Assembly (NCBI RefSeq): GCF_036226885.1
Contig: NZ_CP109027.1
Span: 4,464,001 to 4,528,000 of the forward strand
Length of the DNA: 64,000 bases
Reading direction: 5' to 3'
Origin: Streptomyces sp. NBC_00663
GTDB lineage: Bacteria > Actinomycetota > Actinomycetes > Streptomycetales > Streptomycetaceae
Position numbers and translations under genes: made by a program. How positions within the stretch are numbered: position 1 is the stretch's first letter; the number at the start of each line of letters is the position of its first letter. Under the pieces are notes generated by a model. It did no database searches, was not told the origin of the DNA, and saw nothing but the letters and a program-made list of their open reading frames with translations. Positions 38,306 through 46,330 of this stretch are shown one piece after another.

Positions 38306-38350
38306 GTGTCGATGACTCGAGTGTCGATCACTCGGGTGTCGGTGACTCTC
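38306..38350. repeat. Three tandem 15-base units in the clpB leader
   Basis: GTGTCGATGACTCGA, GTGTCGATCACTCGG and GTGTCGGTGACTCTC occupy 38306-38350, inside the untranslated leader of clpB between the HAIR box and the ribosome site. The units each carry an ACTC-type core. Their effect is unknown. Confidence 0.75.
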
Positions 38351-38379
38351 CTTGGACTGACTCAGCCAACGTACACAAA

Positions 38380-38400
38380 GTTGAGTCTATTCCACTCAAG
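38380..38400. promoter_or_regulatory. HspR-binding HAIR box upstream of clpB
   Basis: GTTGAGT-N7-ACTCAAG (38380-38386, 38394-38400) matches the HAIR consensus CTTGAGT-N7-ACTCAAG at 13 of 14 arm positions. It is 94 bases before clpB and 61 bases before the divergent PNPOx-like gene. On the minus strand TTGAGT could also be a -35 box. Confidence 0.85.
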
Positions 38401-38461
38401 GTGCGGTCCGGGAGGGGGTCGGGGACCGGGTTCCCCGCCTGTCGGGGTTAAGTTCCGGGAC

Positions 38462-38875
38462 ATGGCGACGTACACGCTGGACCCCGGCGCACCGGACCCG
38501 CTCTACCTCAGCTTCTGGCGGGAGCGGCATCTGTGCACCCTGACGACCCTGCGCCCGGACGGCAGCCCGCATGTGGTGCCGGTCGGAGTGACCTACGACC
38601 CCGAGGCCCGGCTCGCCCGGGTGATCACGAACAAGACGAGCGCGAAGGTGGGCCATGTGCTGGCGGCCGGCCCGGACGGGGCGCGGGTGGCGGTGTGCCA
38701 GGTGGCCGGGCGGCGCTGGGCGACGCTGGAGGGGCGGGCGCACGTCCGGACCGAACCCGGGCGGGTGGCGGAGGCGGAGCGGCGGTACGCGGAGCGCTAT
38801 GAGCGGGTGCCGTCGCCGAATCCGTCGCGCGTGGTGATCGAGATCGAAGTGACGCGGGCGCTGGGGCGCGGTTGA
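38462..38875 (+). CDS. Pyridoxamine 5'-phosphate oxidase-like, probable F420- or flavin-dependent protein
   Basis: A 137-residue split-barrel protein from MATYTLDPGAPDPLYLSFWRERHLCTLTTLRPDGSP. The pattern LATLRPDGSPHVVPV…VITNKTSAKVGHVLA…WATLEGRAHV is that of TIGR03618/F420-binding PNPOx-like proteins, which reduce or bind F420/FMN. It is divergent from clpB and close to its HAIR box. The frame to 37832 is clpB antisense. Confidence 0.87.
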   Translation: MATYTLDPGAPDPLYLSFWRERHLCTLTTLRPDGSPHVVPVGVTYDPEARLARVITNKTSAKVGHVLAAGPDGARVAVCQVAGRRWATLEGRAHVRTEPGRVAEAERRYAERYERVPSPNPSRVVIEIEVTRALGRG

Positions 38876-39049
38876 GCGGCCGTATGTTTCTGCCGTGACT
38901 GATGATTTTCAGCCACGGCCGGAAGAAGCGGGAAACGGCGGATACCCGGAAATGTCCCCGAAAACACAGCGGCGTCACCGTGTTCAGGTCACGGTGACGC
39001 CGCTGCGGGGGGAAGCACCTGAGCGATCTGTTACGACGGGGGAATCGCG

Positions 39050-39385
39050 TCAGGCACTGCGGGGGGTGGCTGAGATGGTCCGTTGGGTGGGGGTTTCGGA
39101 ATCCACCAGCCGATGGTCTCGTTGGTCGAGGTTCACAAAGATCATTCCGTACCGGATGGCACACCGCACAGGCTGCGGCGCCCCCCGAGGCCGCCGCAGA
39201 CACCGGTACGCCCGCACGTCCTCGTCGTCGTCGCGGGTGACGACGACCGGCTCGCCGAAGACGGTCACCATCAGTGAGTCACCGGAGTGGGGGATCGCGG
39301 TGACCAGGTCGATGAAGTGCCATCCGGAGCGATAGGCCGTGGCCATTTCACGACGGAAGGAGCGGTCGTCGGGTGGCGTGGTCAT
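39050..39385 (-). CDS. Shortened Rieske-oxygenase-like protein lacking cluster histidines
   Basis: A 111-residue protein from MTTPPDDRSFRREMATAYRS. The series SGWHFIDLVTAIPHSGD…FGEPVVVTRDDDEDVRAY…RGA…GMIFVNLD follows the N-terminal part of Rieske oxygenase alpha subunits (W-x-V/I…IPxxGDxxxxxxGEPVVVxRDxDG…CRHRGA…FVFVNLD). But the C-x-H site is C62-L-R64, the second C-x-x-H loop is shortened to C75-A-I-R78, and the space between is only 12 residues. So a [2Fe-2S] cluster bound in the normal way is unlikely. No catalytic C-terminal domain exists. It lies eight bases downstream of the DVGW peptide gene. Confidence 0.75.
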   Translation of the reverse strand: MTTPPDDRSFRREMATAYRSGWHFIDLVTAIPHSGDSLMVTVFGEPVVVTRDDDEDVRAYRCLRRPRGAPQPVRCAIRYGMIFVNLDQRDHRLVDSETPTQRTISATPRSA

Positions 39386-39393
39386 GATTTCGC

Positions 39394-39633
39394 CTACCAG
39401 CCCACGTCCTGCGCGCCGTTGGCGTCCGCCACGACGATCCAACCGACGTCCGGGGAGGAGGCACGGATGTCCCAACCGACGTCACCCGGCGCACTCGCCG
39501 CCGCGCTGCTGTCGGCACTCCAACCGACGTCGCCGAGAGGACCGGCCGCACCCAAGGCCAGCGTCAGAGCAACGACGGCAGCGGCAAGCACCGAGCGAAG
39601 CATTCTCTTATTCATGGTCGGCTTCGTCCTCAC
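39394..39633 (-). CDS. Small secreted peptide with four DVGW repeats
   Basis: A 79-residue precursor-like protein from GTG 39633 (GGGAGAGGAAG upstream); ATG 39615 is an alternative. Residues 1-13 are basic, 14-31 (SVLAAAVVALTLALGAAG) form a Sec signal peptide, and the remaining 48 residues carry DVGW at 35-38, 51-54, 62-65 and 76-79. The last repeat is the exact C-terminus. Three copies use identical codons. Between the repeats the residues are small and polar (Ser, Ala, Asp, Pro). I do not recognise a family. It is expected to be exported and perhaps cut into short peptides; it is in an operon with the Rieske-like gene and divergent from LuxR-type regulator 1. Confidence 0.78.
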   Translation of the reverse strand: MRTKPTMNKRMLRSVLAAAVVALTLALGAAGPLGDVGWSADSSAAASAPGDVGWDIRASSPDVGWIVVADANGAQDVGW

Positions 39634-39745
39634 TTGATGGCTTCCTCTCCCCCGCGAAACAAGACGATGGCTTATTCAGGCACGTCAATGCCACACAAGA
39701 GATGCATCATGTTCCTGCACGTTCAGGACCCTGGGGGGTGGAGAT
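39634..39745. promoter_or_regulatory. Divergent promoter region, DVGW peptide / LuxR regulator 1
   Basis: This 112-base spacer is the most A+T-rich part of the area. GATGGCTT is repeated directly at 39636-39643 and 39666-39673, 30 bases apart, about three helix turns. CCTG-N6-CAGG lies further right. A shared binding site for the neighbouring regulators is likely, but no promoter boxes can be assigned safely. Confidence 0.4.
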
Positions 39746-40738
39746 TTGCCAATAAACCGCACAAAACCGACACATCCTCACGGCATCACTGACCTATGCC
39801 CCGAAGGATCGCGCCTCTACGCAAGCGCACTCAGCTCCGGACGCATCTCCCGCGGGGAGGTGGAACCGGCGCCGTGTCTGCTCGAATTCGCGCTGCTCCA
39901 CCCCGACCCGGACGACCCCGGTTGGCTGCGCCCCGTGCCGCCCTCCGTCGTGCTCGCGCAGCAACTCCAGCCGCTCGAGCGCGAGATCCAGGACCGCCGG
40001 CGGATCACCCTCGACCTCACCGACACCTTCCAGCCGTTCCTCGCGATCAGTGCCCAGAAGCCCGCGACCACCCATGCCATCACGGTCCTGGAGGGTATCG
40101 ACCGCATCCACTCCGCGCTCGACGTGGCGATAGCCGAGGCCCGCACCGAGGTCCTGACGGTCCAGCCCGGCGGCAGTCGGCCGGAACACATCCTGAGCCA
40201 GGCCCTGAAGCGCAGCAAGCCGCTGATCGAGCGCGGCATCGCCATGCGCACCCTGTACCAGCACACGGTCCGGCACAGCCAGAGCACCTTCGCGTACATG
40301 GACAAGATGGCCGGCGCCAAGGTCGAGATACGCACCCTGGAAGAGCTCATCGAGCGGCTCATCATCTGCGACTCGACGGTCGCGTTCATCCCCGCCCAGG
40401 ACGACCGGCAGGTCGCCCTGGAACTGCGCCACCCCGGCCTGGTCCAGTACCTCATCAAGGTCTTCGAGCAGCTGTGGCAGCGGGCGACACCGCTCCTGGA
40501 GGAGGTGCCGTACGAGGCGACCCCCGAGGGCATCTCCGGAGTGCAGCGCACCATCGCCAAGCTGCTCATCGACGGCCATGTCGACGAGGCCATCGCCCGC
40601 CGGCTCGGTATGAACGTCCGGACCTGCCGGGCTCACATCGCCAAGCTGGCGGCGGCCCTCGGCAGCGGCAGCCGGGCCCAGCTCGGCTTTCTCATCGCCG
40701 AGTCCGGGATCCTCAAACAGGAGGAGACAGAGCAGTGA
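39746..40738 (+). CDS. LuxR-type regulator with TrmB-like/PLD-like sensor region, paralog 1
   Basis: A 330-residue protein. It has a helical N-terminal part (CLLEFALLHPDPDDPGWLRPVPPSVVLAQQLQPLEREI), a central alpha/beta region (ALDVAIAEARTEVLTVQPGG…TLYQHTVRHSQSTFAYMDKM…DSTVAFIPAQDDRQVALELRHPGLVQYLIKVFEQLW) and a C-terminal LuxR HTH (about 270-325, VDEAIARRLGMNVRTCRAHIAKLAAALGSGSRAQLG). The start is a TTG at 39746 with GTGGAG upstream; no better start exists before the conserved region. Translationally coupled to paralog 2. Confidence 0.83.
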   Translation: MPINRTKPTHPHGITDLCPEGSRLYASALSSGRISRGEVEPAPCLLEFALLHPDPDDPGWLRPVPPSVVLAQQLQPLEREIQDRRRITLDLTDTFQPFLAISAQKPATTHAITVLEGIDRIHSALDVAIAEARTEVLTVQPGGSRPEHILSQALKRSKPLIERGIAMRTLYQHTVRHSQSTFAYMDKMAGAKVEIRTLEELIERLIICDSTVAFIPAQDDRQVALELRHPGLVQYLIKVFEQLWQRATPLLEEVPYEATPEGISGVQRTIAKLLIDGHVDEAIARRLGMNVRTCRAHIAKLAAALGSGSRAQLGFLIAESGILKQEETEQ

Positions 40739-41712
40739 GTGCGGCGCCGCATCCGGCGCACGTCGCGGGAACCCTGTGCGCCGCAGGAACCGAGGTGTAC
40801 GAGCAGGCGCTGCGCGAGGGGCACGTACGCGGCGCCGACGCCGAGCGGGCCCCCTGTCTGCTGGAGTTCGGGCTGCTGCACGCCGCTGTGACGGACCCGG
40901 ACCGGCTGGAGCCGGTCGCCCCGGCCGTCGCCCTCCACCGGCTGCTGCGCAGCTCCGAGGAGCGGATCGCGGACGAGCGCCGACGCGAGGAACAGCTGGC
41001 GGAGCTGTTCGAGCCGCTGATGCGGATCGACGGGCCCCGGACCGCGACCGATCCGTCGGCGGTCAGCATCCTCACCGGCTTCGCCCAGATCAACCAGGCC
41101 ATCTCCGACGCCATGGCCGAGGCCTCGGTGGAGCTCCTCGCCATCCAGCCCTACAACGGCAACACGGCCGCGACCCGGCTGGCCGCCGCCCTGGACCGGG
41201 ACCAGGCCCTGCTCGACCGCGGTGGCCGTATCCGGGCCCTCTACCAGCACACCCTGCGCCACTCCCCCGCCGTCATCGCCCGCTACGAGCGGCTGCGCGG
41301 GGACGCCGAGGCCCGTTCGCTCGACGAGGTCACCGACCGGCTCATCATCGTGGACCGGACCGTCGCCTTCATCCCGGCCAGCACGGACCGCACGCTCGCC
41401 CTGGAGATCCGCGTCCCGGCCATGGTCGACTACTTCGCGACCACGTTCGACCGCCTCTGGCGCCTGGCCACCCCCATGCACCCCCAGGCGGTCCAGCAGC
41501 CCACCCTCAACGGCGTCACCCCCCGCCAGCGCGCCATAGCCGCCCTCCTCATCGAGGGCCACACCGACGCCGTCATCGCCGACCGCCTCGGCCTCAACAT
41601 CCGCACCGCCCGTGAGCACATCGCCAAGCTCGCCGCGACCCTCGGCAGTGAGAGCCGGGCTCAGCTCGGGTATCTCATCGGACGGTCCGGGATTCTTGAT
41701 CAGGGATCGTGA
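40735..41712 (+). CDS. LuxR-type regulator, paralog 2
   Basis: A 325-residue protein from GTG 40735, which overlaps the paralog 1 stop as GTGA; GGAGGAGA lies upstream. It has the same three-part layout: APCLLEFGLLHAAV…, ELLAIQPYNGNTAATRL…RALYQHTLRHSPAVIARYERL…DRTVAFIPASTDRTLALEIRVP and the HTH GHTDAVIADRLGLNIRTAREHIAKLAATLGSESRAQLGYLIG. Its 3' end overlaps paralog 3 by 38 bases on the other strand. Probably binds DNA with paralog 1, perhaps as a heterodimer (inference). Confidence 0.86.
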   Translation: MSAAPHPAHVAGTLCAAGTEVYEQALREGHVRGADAERAPCLLEFGLLHAAVTDPDRLEPVAPAVALHRLLRSSEERIADERRREEQLAELFEPLMRIDGPRTATDPSAVSILTGFAQINQAISDAMAEASVELLAIQPYNGNTAATRLAAALDRDQALLDRGGRIRALYQHTLRHSPAVIARYERLRGDAEARSLDEVTDRLIIVDRTVAFIPASTDRTLALEIRVPAMVDYFATTFDRLWRLATPMHPQAVQQPTLNGVTPRQRAIAALLIEGHTDAVIADRLGLNIRTAREHIAKLAATLGSESRAQLGYLIGRSGILDQGS

Positions 41713-42703
41713 TGCCCATCGCGCGGGGCGGACCGTCCAGGCCCACCTGCGCGATACGGACGCCGAGTTGGGTGCGGCTGGCGGCGCCCAGGGTCTCCGA
41801 CAGTCGGGCGATGTGGGCCCGGCAGGTGCGGACGCTTATGCCGAGCCGTTCCGCGATCACCGCGTCCTGGTGGCCCTCCGCCAGCAGCGTCGCGATGGAC
41901 TGTTCGCGGTGGGAGATGCCCTCGATGCCGGTGTCGGGGAGCGGGGCGGTCAACGGGATCGCCAGGCGCCACAGGCGTTCGAAGACCGTGGCCAGGAAGC
42001 CCACCAGCGCCGGGTGCCGCAGTTCGAGCGCCAGGGTGCGGTCCGCGTTGGCCGGGATGAAGGCCACCGTGCGGTCGAAGAGGATCAGGCGGTCGATGAC
42101 CTCGTCCAGGGTGCGGGCCTCCACCGCCTCGCCCATCAGCTCCAGGTAGTTGAGGAGGCCCTGGCCGTGGCGTGCCACGTGCGTGTACAGGTCGCGCATG
42201 CGCACGCCCCGGCCCCGTAGCGCCAGTGCCCGGTGCAGACCCTCCGTCAGTTCGTGTTCGGGGCGGATACCGCCCGGCTGGACCGTCAGCACCTCCGTGG
42301 TGCACGCCTGCGTCGCCTCGTCCATCGCCGCCTGGATGCGGGACAGACCGTCCAGGACGCGCAGCGCCGTTCCCTCCGCGCCGCCCGCGCCCAGGTGCGG
42401 GCCCAGCCCGGCGTACCACTCGAAGGCCGCCACCGCCGAGCCCATCCGCCGCTGGCTCGCGCTCACCTCGTCGTAGACCCCGCGCAGCAGCCGGGTCATG
42501 ACCTCCTGCGGGGACGTCGGGACCAGCCAGTCCATGTCGTCCGGGTCGGGGTGGAGGAGCGCCAGTTCCAGCAGGCACGGCACCGGCTCCGCGTCCTCGC
42601 GCGGCACCCGGCCCCGCCGTACGGCCCGGGAATACACGCGATCCCCGGCCTCGCACAGTCGGTCAGCACCGTGTGGATGCCCGTCCGTCGCGTGCCCGGC
42701 CAT
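41675..42703 (-). CDS. LuxR-type regulator, paralog 3
   Basis: A 342-residue protein from MAGHATDGHPHGADRL; the frame extends to 42847 but the first 48 codons look noncoding. Same domain order as the two genes converging on it: PVPCLLELALLHPDPDDMDWLVP, TTEVLTVQPGGIRPEHELTEGL, RMRDLYTHVARHGQGLLNYLELM, DRTVAFIPANADRTLALELRHPALVG and the HTH GHQDAVIAERLGISVRTCRAHIARLSETLGAASRTQLG. Divergent from the ATP-grasp triad, which it might control as well as the peptide operon. Confidence 0.86.
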   Translation of the reverse strand: MAGHATDGHPHGADRLCEAGDRVYSRAVRRGRVPREDAEPVPCLLELALLHPDPDDMDWLVPTSPQEVMTRLLRGVYDEVSASQRRMGSAVAAFEWYAGLGPHLGAGGAEGTALRVLDGLSRIQAAMDEATQACTTEVLTVQPGGIRPEHELTEGLHRALALRGRGVRMRDLYTHVARHGQGLLNYLELMGEAVEARTLDEVIDRLILFDRTVAFIPANADRTLALELRHPALVGFLATVFERLWRLAIPLTAPLPDTGIEGISHREQSIATLLAEGHQDAVIAERLGISVRTCRAHIARLSETLGAASRTQLGVRIAQVGLDGPPRAMGITIPDQESRTVR

Positions 42704-43008
42704 CGCCCAGCCCACCCCCGCATCCAGCCTCTTGTGCCCGGCATGCGCGCGCTCGTGACACGGACACACCCCTACGGGTCCGCAACTATGCGCGGACCCG
42801 ACCTGCTCCGCAACACGGCTCGGCCCGGTGTGACCGAGGGAAACCACTGATTTACCCCACTATCGTCGTGCCTCCGCCCGCCGCCTTGCAACAAGCTGAT
42901 GGTCCCCCTCCGTACCCGCCCCGCACCCACCGGAATCCGTTTCTCCGCGTGAGCTGCCCGAAATCCACCGGTGATCACCGCGTTACGCAGCGCATCTAAC
43001 GTCCCCTC
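42704..43008. promoter_or_regulatory. 305-base divergent spacer with a hairpin
   Basis: No coding frame is credible here. GGGTCCGC (42776-42783) and GCGGACCC (42792-42799) make a perfect 8-base stem with 8-base loop, in the leader of LuxR paralog 3 on the minus strand. The right part, 42930-43008, must carry the promoter of the ATP-grasp operon; I cannot assign -35 and -10 boxes. Confidence 0.4.
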
Positions 43009-44553
43009 ATGGCGGACATATTTGACGCGTACGCGCTGGCCGACGCGTGGGACGAGATGTTTGTGCGGCCGGGTGAGGTCAGGACCGCCTATGAGCCGGT
43101 CCTGTCGGCACTTCAGCCGATCGAGCCGAGTGAACTGCGCTTCCGGGCCGACCAGATGGCGCGGGCGTTCACCGACCGGGGCGTGACCTACGCCTTCGCG
43201 GGCGAGGAGCGGCCGTGGCCGCTGGACCTCGTACCGAGGATTCTCGACGCGCTGGAGTGGGATCTCATCCAGCGCGGCGTGGGACAGCGCGTACGGGCCC
43301 TGGAGGCCTACCTCGCCGACGCCTACGGGCACTGCCGGGCCTTCGAGGACGGCGTCGTGCCCTGGCGGCTGCTGCTCAACTCCCCCCACTTCCACCGCGT
43401 CGCCCACGGGGTGGAACCTCCGGGCGGCGTCCGTATCCACGTCGCCGGCATCGACCTCGTACGGGACGAAGCCGGGGACTTCCGGGTCCTGGAGGACAAC
43501 GTCCGCGTCCCCAGCGGCGTCTCGTACGTCATCGAGAACCGGCGGGCCATGACCCGGATCTTCCCCTCCCTCTTCGCCGAGCAGCACGTCCTGCCGGTCG
43601 ACGGGTACGCGCAAAGACTCCTCGCCGCGCTGCGCAAGGCCGCGCCGGACGGGACCGAGGACCCGCGGGTCGTCGTCCTCACCCCCGGTCCCAGCAACGC
43701 CGCCTACTTCGAACACGCCCTGCTGGCCCGGCTGATGGGCGTGCAGCTGGTCGAGGGGCACGACCTGGTGTGCCGGGCCAACCGGGTGTGGATGCGGACC
43801 ACGCGCGGCGAGATGCCGGTGCATGTCGTATACCGGCGGCTCGACGACGACTTCCTCGACCCGCTCCACTTCCGGCCCGACTCGGTCATCGGCTGCCCGG
43901 GCATCATGAGCGCCGCGACGGCCGGAAACGTCACCCTCGCCAACGCCGTCGGCAACGGCATCGCCGACGACAAACTGCTCTACACCTACGTCCCGGACCT
44001 CATCCGCTACTACCTCTCCGAGGAGCCGGTCCTCCCCAACGTGGAGTCCTTCCGGCCCGACGAACCCGGTCAACTCGACGCCGTCCTCGACCAGATCGAC
44101 CAGCTCGTCATCAAGCCGGTGGACGGGGCGGGCGGGCAGGGCATCGTCATCGGTCCGAAAGCCGACGCCAGAACGCTGGAACGGACCAGACGGGCCGTCG
44201 CCGCCGACCCCCGTGGCTTCATCGCCCAGCGGCCCGTCGCCCTGTCCACCTCCCCCACCCTCGCCGGCGAGCGGATGGCACCGCGCCACATCGACCTCAG
44301 ACCCTTCGCCGTCAACGACGGCAACGATGTCTGGGTCCTGCCCGGCGGCCTCACCCGCGTCGCCCTCCAGGAGGGCAACCTGATCGTCAACTCCAGCCAG
44401 GGCGGCGGCTCCAAGGACACCTGGGTACTCGCCGAAGGGCCGGCCGAGGAGCCGGAGGCGCCGGCCCCGGACCGCCGGCCCGCCGTCGCACCCCGCCAGC
44501 TCGGTCCCGACGGCAACCCCACCTTCGTGGAGGAAGGGGCGCAGCAGCAGTGA
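43009..44553 (+). CDS. Circularly permuted ATP-grasp protein (DUF404/DUF407 type)
   Basis: A 514-residue cytoplasmic protein. FRVLEDNVRVPSGVSYVIENRRAM, PDSVIGCPGIMSAATAGNVTLANAVGNGIADDK, VIKPVDGAGGQGIVIGP and DLRPFAVNDGNDVWVLPGGLTRVA are family signatures; the ATP-grasp order is permuted. Such proteins form peptide-like bonds and nearly always occur with an alpha-E protein and a transglutaminase-like protein, as here (44550, 45484). The last 35 residues (EEPEAPAPDRRP…) are disordered. Substrate unknown. Confidence 0.92.
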   Translation: MADIFDAYALADAWDEMFVRPGEVRTAYEPVLSALQPIEPSELRFRADQMARAFTDRGVTYAFAGEERPWPLDLVPRILDALEWDLIQRGVGQRVRALEAYLADAYGHCRAFEDGVVPWRLLLNSPHFHRVAHGVEPPGGVRIHVAGIDLVRDEAGDFRVLEDNVRVPSGVSYVIENRRAMTRIFPSLFAEQHVLPVDGYAQRLLAALRKAAPDGTEDPRVVVLTPGPSNAAYFEHALLARLMGVQLVEGHDLVCRANRVWMRTTRGEMPVHVVYRRLDDDFLDPLHFRPDSVIGCPGIMSAATAGNVTLANAVGNGIADDKLLYTYVPDLIRYYLSEEPVLPNVESFRPDEPGQLDAVLDQIDQLVIKPVDGAGGQGIVIGPKADARTLERTRRAVAADPRGFIAQRPVALSTSPTLAGERMAPRHIDLRPFAVNDGNDVWVLPGGLTRVALQEGNLIVNSSQGGGSKDTWVLAEGPAEEPEAPAPDRRPAVAPRQLGPDGNPTFVEEGAQQQ

Positions 44554-45482
44554 ACGACGTGATCCTCTCCCGGATAGCCGAGGCGCTGACCTGGACCGGC
44601 CGCTATGTCGAGCGGGCCGACACCACCGGGCGCATCCTCGACGCCTACCTCCACCGGATGCTGGAGGACCCCTGGCGCGACGAGGACGCGGCCTGCCGGT
44701 CGCTGTACGCGATCCTCGGCGTCGACGCGGGCCCCGAACGCGTCGACATGCAGCAGGTCCTCGACCAGCTCGCCTTCGACTCCCGCTCCACCTGCTCCAT
44801 CGAGGGCGCGCTCGGGGCCGCCCGGCTCAACGCGCGCAGCGCCCGCGAGGCCGTCTCCTCCGAGATGTGGGAGTGCCTCAACTCCACCTGGCACGCCCTC
44901 GCCGACCAGCGCCGCGCGGCCCGCCGTACCGGCCCCTACGGCTATCTGGAGCTCGTACGGGCCCGTGCCGCGCTGTTCTTCGGACTCGCCGACTCCACCA
45001 TGAGCCGCGACGACAGCTGGCGTTTCGTGGTGCTCGGGCGGAGCCTGGAGCGGGTGGACATGACCGTACGGCTGCTGTCGGTACGGGTGTTGGACGCCGC
45101 GCACGCGCCGGACTGGACGACGCTGCTGAGCGCGTCCGGCGCCGACGAGGCGTACGCGCGCGTGCACAGCGGCTTCGGAGACAGTGCGCGGGTGGCCGAA
45201 TTCCTGCTCCTGGACCGGGACTTCCCGCGCTCGGCGCTGCACGCGCTGACCACGGCGGAGGAATGCCTCAGCGCCCTCGGCCGCCCCCGCCAGGACCCGG
45301 CCCGGCGCCCCATCGGCCGGCTGCGCACCCGCCTCGAATACCTCGACTCGCCCGCCCTACCCGATCAACTTCCCGCCCTGCTCGGGGACTTGCAGCAGGC
45401 CTGCATGGCCTCGGCGGAGGCGGTGGCGGAGCGGTTCTTCCCGTACCAGGGGCCCGTGATCTGGGCCCAGGAAGGAGCCTGA
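44550..45482 (+). CDS. Alpha-E domain protein (DUF403)
   Basis: A 310-residue all-helical protein from GTG 44550, overlapping the previous stop (GTGA). ILSRIAEALTWTGRYVERADTTGRILDAYLH and SWRFVVLGRSLERVDMTVRLLSVR are the two conserved helices with E-R-x-D residues that define the alpha-E family. It is proposed to work with the ATP-grasp partner in peptide or amine ligation; this is known from gene neighbourhoods, not visible in the sequence. Confidence 0.92.
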   Translation: MNDVILSRIAEALTWTGRYVERADTTGRILDAYLHRMLEDPWRDEDAACRSLYAILGVDAGPERVDMQQVLDQLAFDSRSTCSIEGALGAARLNARSAREAVSSEMWECLNSTWHALADQRRAARRTGPYGYLELVRARAALFFGLADSTMSRDDSWRFVVLGRSLERVDMTVRLLSVRVLDAAHAPDWTTLLSASGADEAYARVHSGFGDSARVAEFLLLDRDFPRSALHALTTAEECLSALGRPRQDPARRPIGRLRTRLEYLDSPALPDQLPALLGDLQQACMASAEAVAERFFPYQGPVIWAQEGA

Positions 45483-45483
45483 C

Positions 45484-46326
45484 GTGGCTCGTCGACTCCG
45501 CATCAAGCACATCACACAGGTGTCGTACGCCCAGCCCGCGGCCTCCTCCCACAACGAGGTCCGCATGACCCCGCTGACCCTGCCCGGCCAGACCACCCTG
45601 GACGCCCGGGTCACCGTCAGCCCGGCGACCGCGACCTGGTCGTACTGGGACTACTGGGGCACCCAGGTCACCGGCTTCGACCTCCTCGACCCGCACGCCG
45701 ACCTCACCATCACGGCCTCCAGCCTGGTCGAGACGGCCCCGCCGGAGCCGCTGCCCGAGCCACCGGCCTGGTCGGAACTGGCGGAACGTACGACGAGTTC
45801 ACGCCTGTTGGAGTTCGCGGGCCCGACAGCCCGTACGACCGTCCCGGCGAAGCTCCTCAAGAAGGCCCGGAAGGCCGCCGCCGGCCTCGACCCGCACGGG
45901 ACGGCCGTCGCGGTCTCCGCCCTGGTCGCCGACCGGGTCACCTATCTCCCCGGCGTCACCGGGGTGAACACCTCGGCCACCGAGGCCTGGGAGCAGGGCG
46001 CGGGCGTCTGCCAGGACATCGCCCACGTCACCATCGCCCTGCTGCGGGGGCTCGGGCTGCCGACCCGGTACGTCTCCGGCTACCTCCACCCCGAGCGGGA
46101 GGCGGAGCTGCACCGGCCGGTCGCGGGCCAGAGCCACGCCTGGGTCGAGTACTGGGCGGGCGACTGGTGCGGCTACGACCCCACCAACCGCACCCGCCCC
46201 GACGAGTCGCACGTCGTGGTCGGGCGGGGGCGCGACTACGACGACGTCACCCCGCACAAGGGCATCTACCGAGGCGTACCCGGCGGGCCCCCGGAGGTGA
46301 CGGTGGAGTTCACCCGGGTGGCGTGA
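45484..46326 (+). CDS. Transglutaminase-like protein
   Basis: A 280-residue protein. The N-terminal transglutaminase-associated domain (RLRIKHITQVSYAQPAASSHNEVRMTPL) is followed by a papain-like core with Cys in GAGVCQDIAHV, His in SHAWVEYW and Asp in YDPTNRT. The triad is intact, so an amidase or peptidase activity is expected. GTG 45484 lies one base after the alpha-E stop. It is the third gene of the ATP-grasp operon and is followed by a bidirectional hairpin. Confidence 0.93.
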   Translation: MARRLRIKHITQVSYAQPAASSHNEVRMTPLTLPGQTTLDARVTVSPATATWSYWDYWGTQVTGFDLLDPHADLTITASSLVETAPPEPLPEPPAWSELAERTTSSRLLEFAGPTARTTVPAKLLKKARKAAAGLDPHGTAVAVSALVADRVTYLPGVTGVNTSATEAWEQGAGVCQDIAHVTIALLRGLGLPTRYVSGYLHPEREAELHRPVAGQSHAWVEYWAGDWCGYDPTNRTRPDESHVVVGRGRDYDDVTPHKGIYRGVPGGPPEVTVEFTRVA

Positions 46327-46330
46327 GCCC

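Noticed and set aside
38306..38350. Possible CRISPR-like repeats
   Set aside because: Units are contiguous 15-mers without spacers and there are no cas genes; simple tandem repeats.
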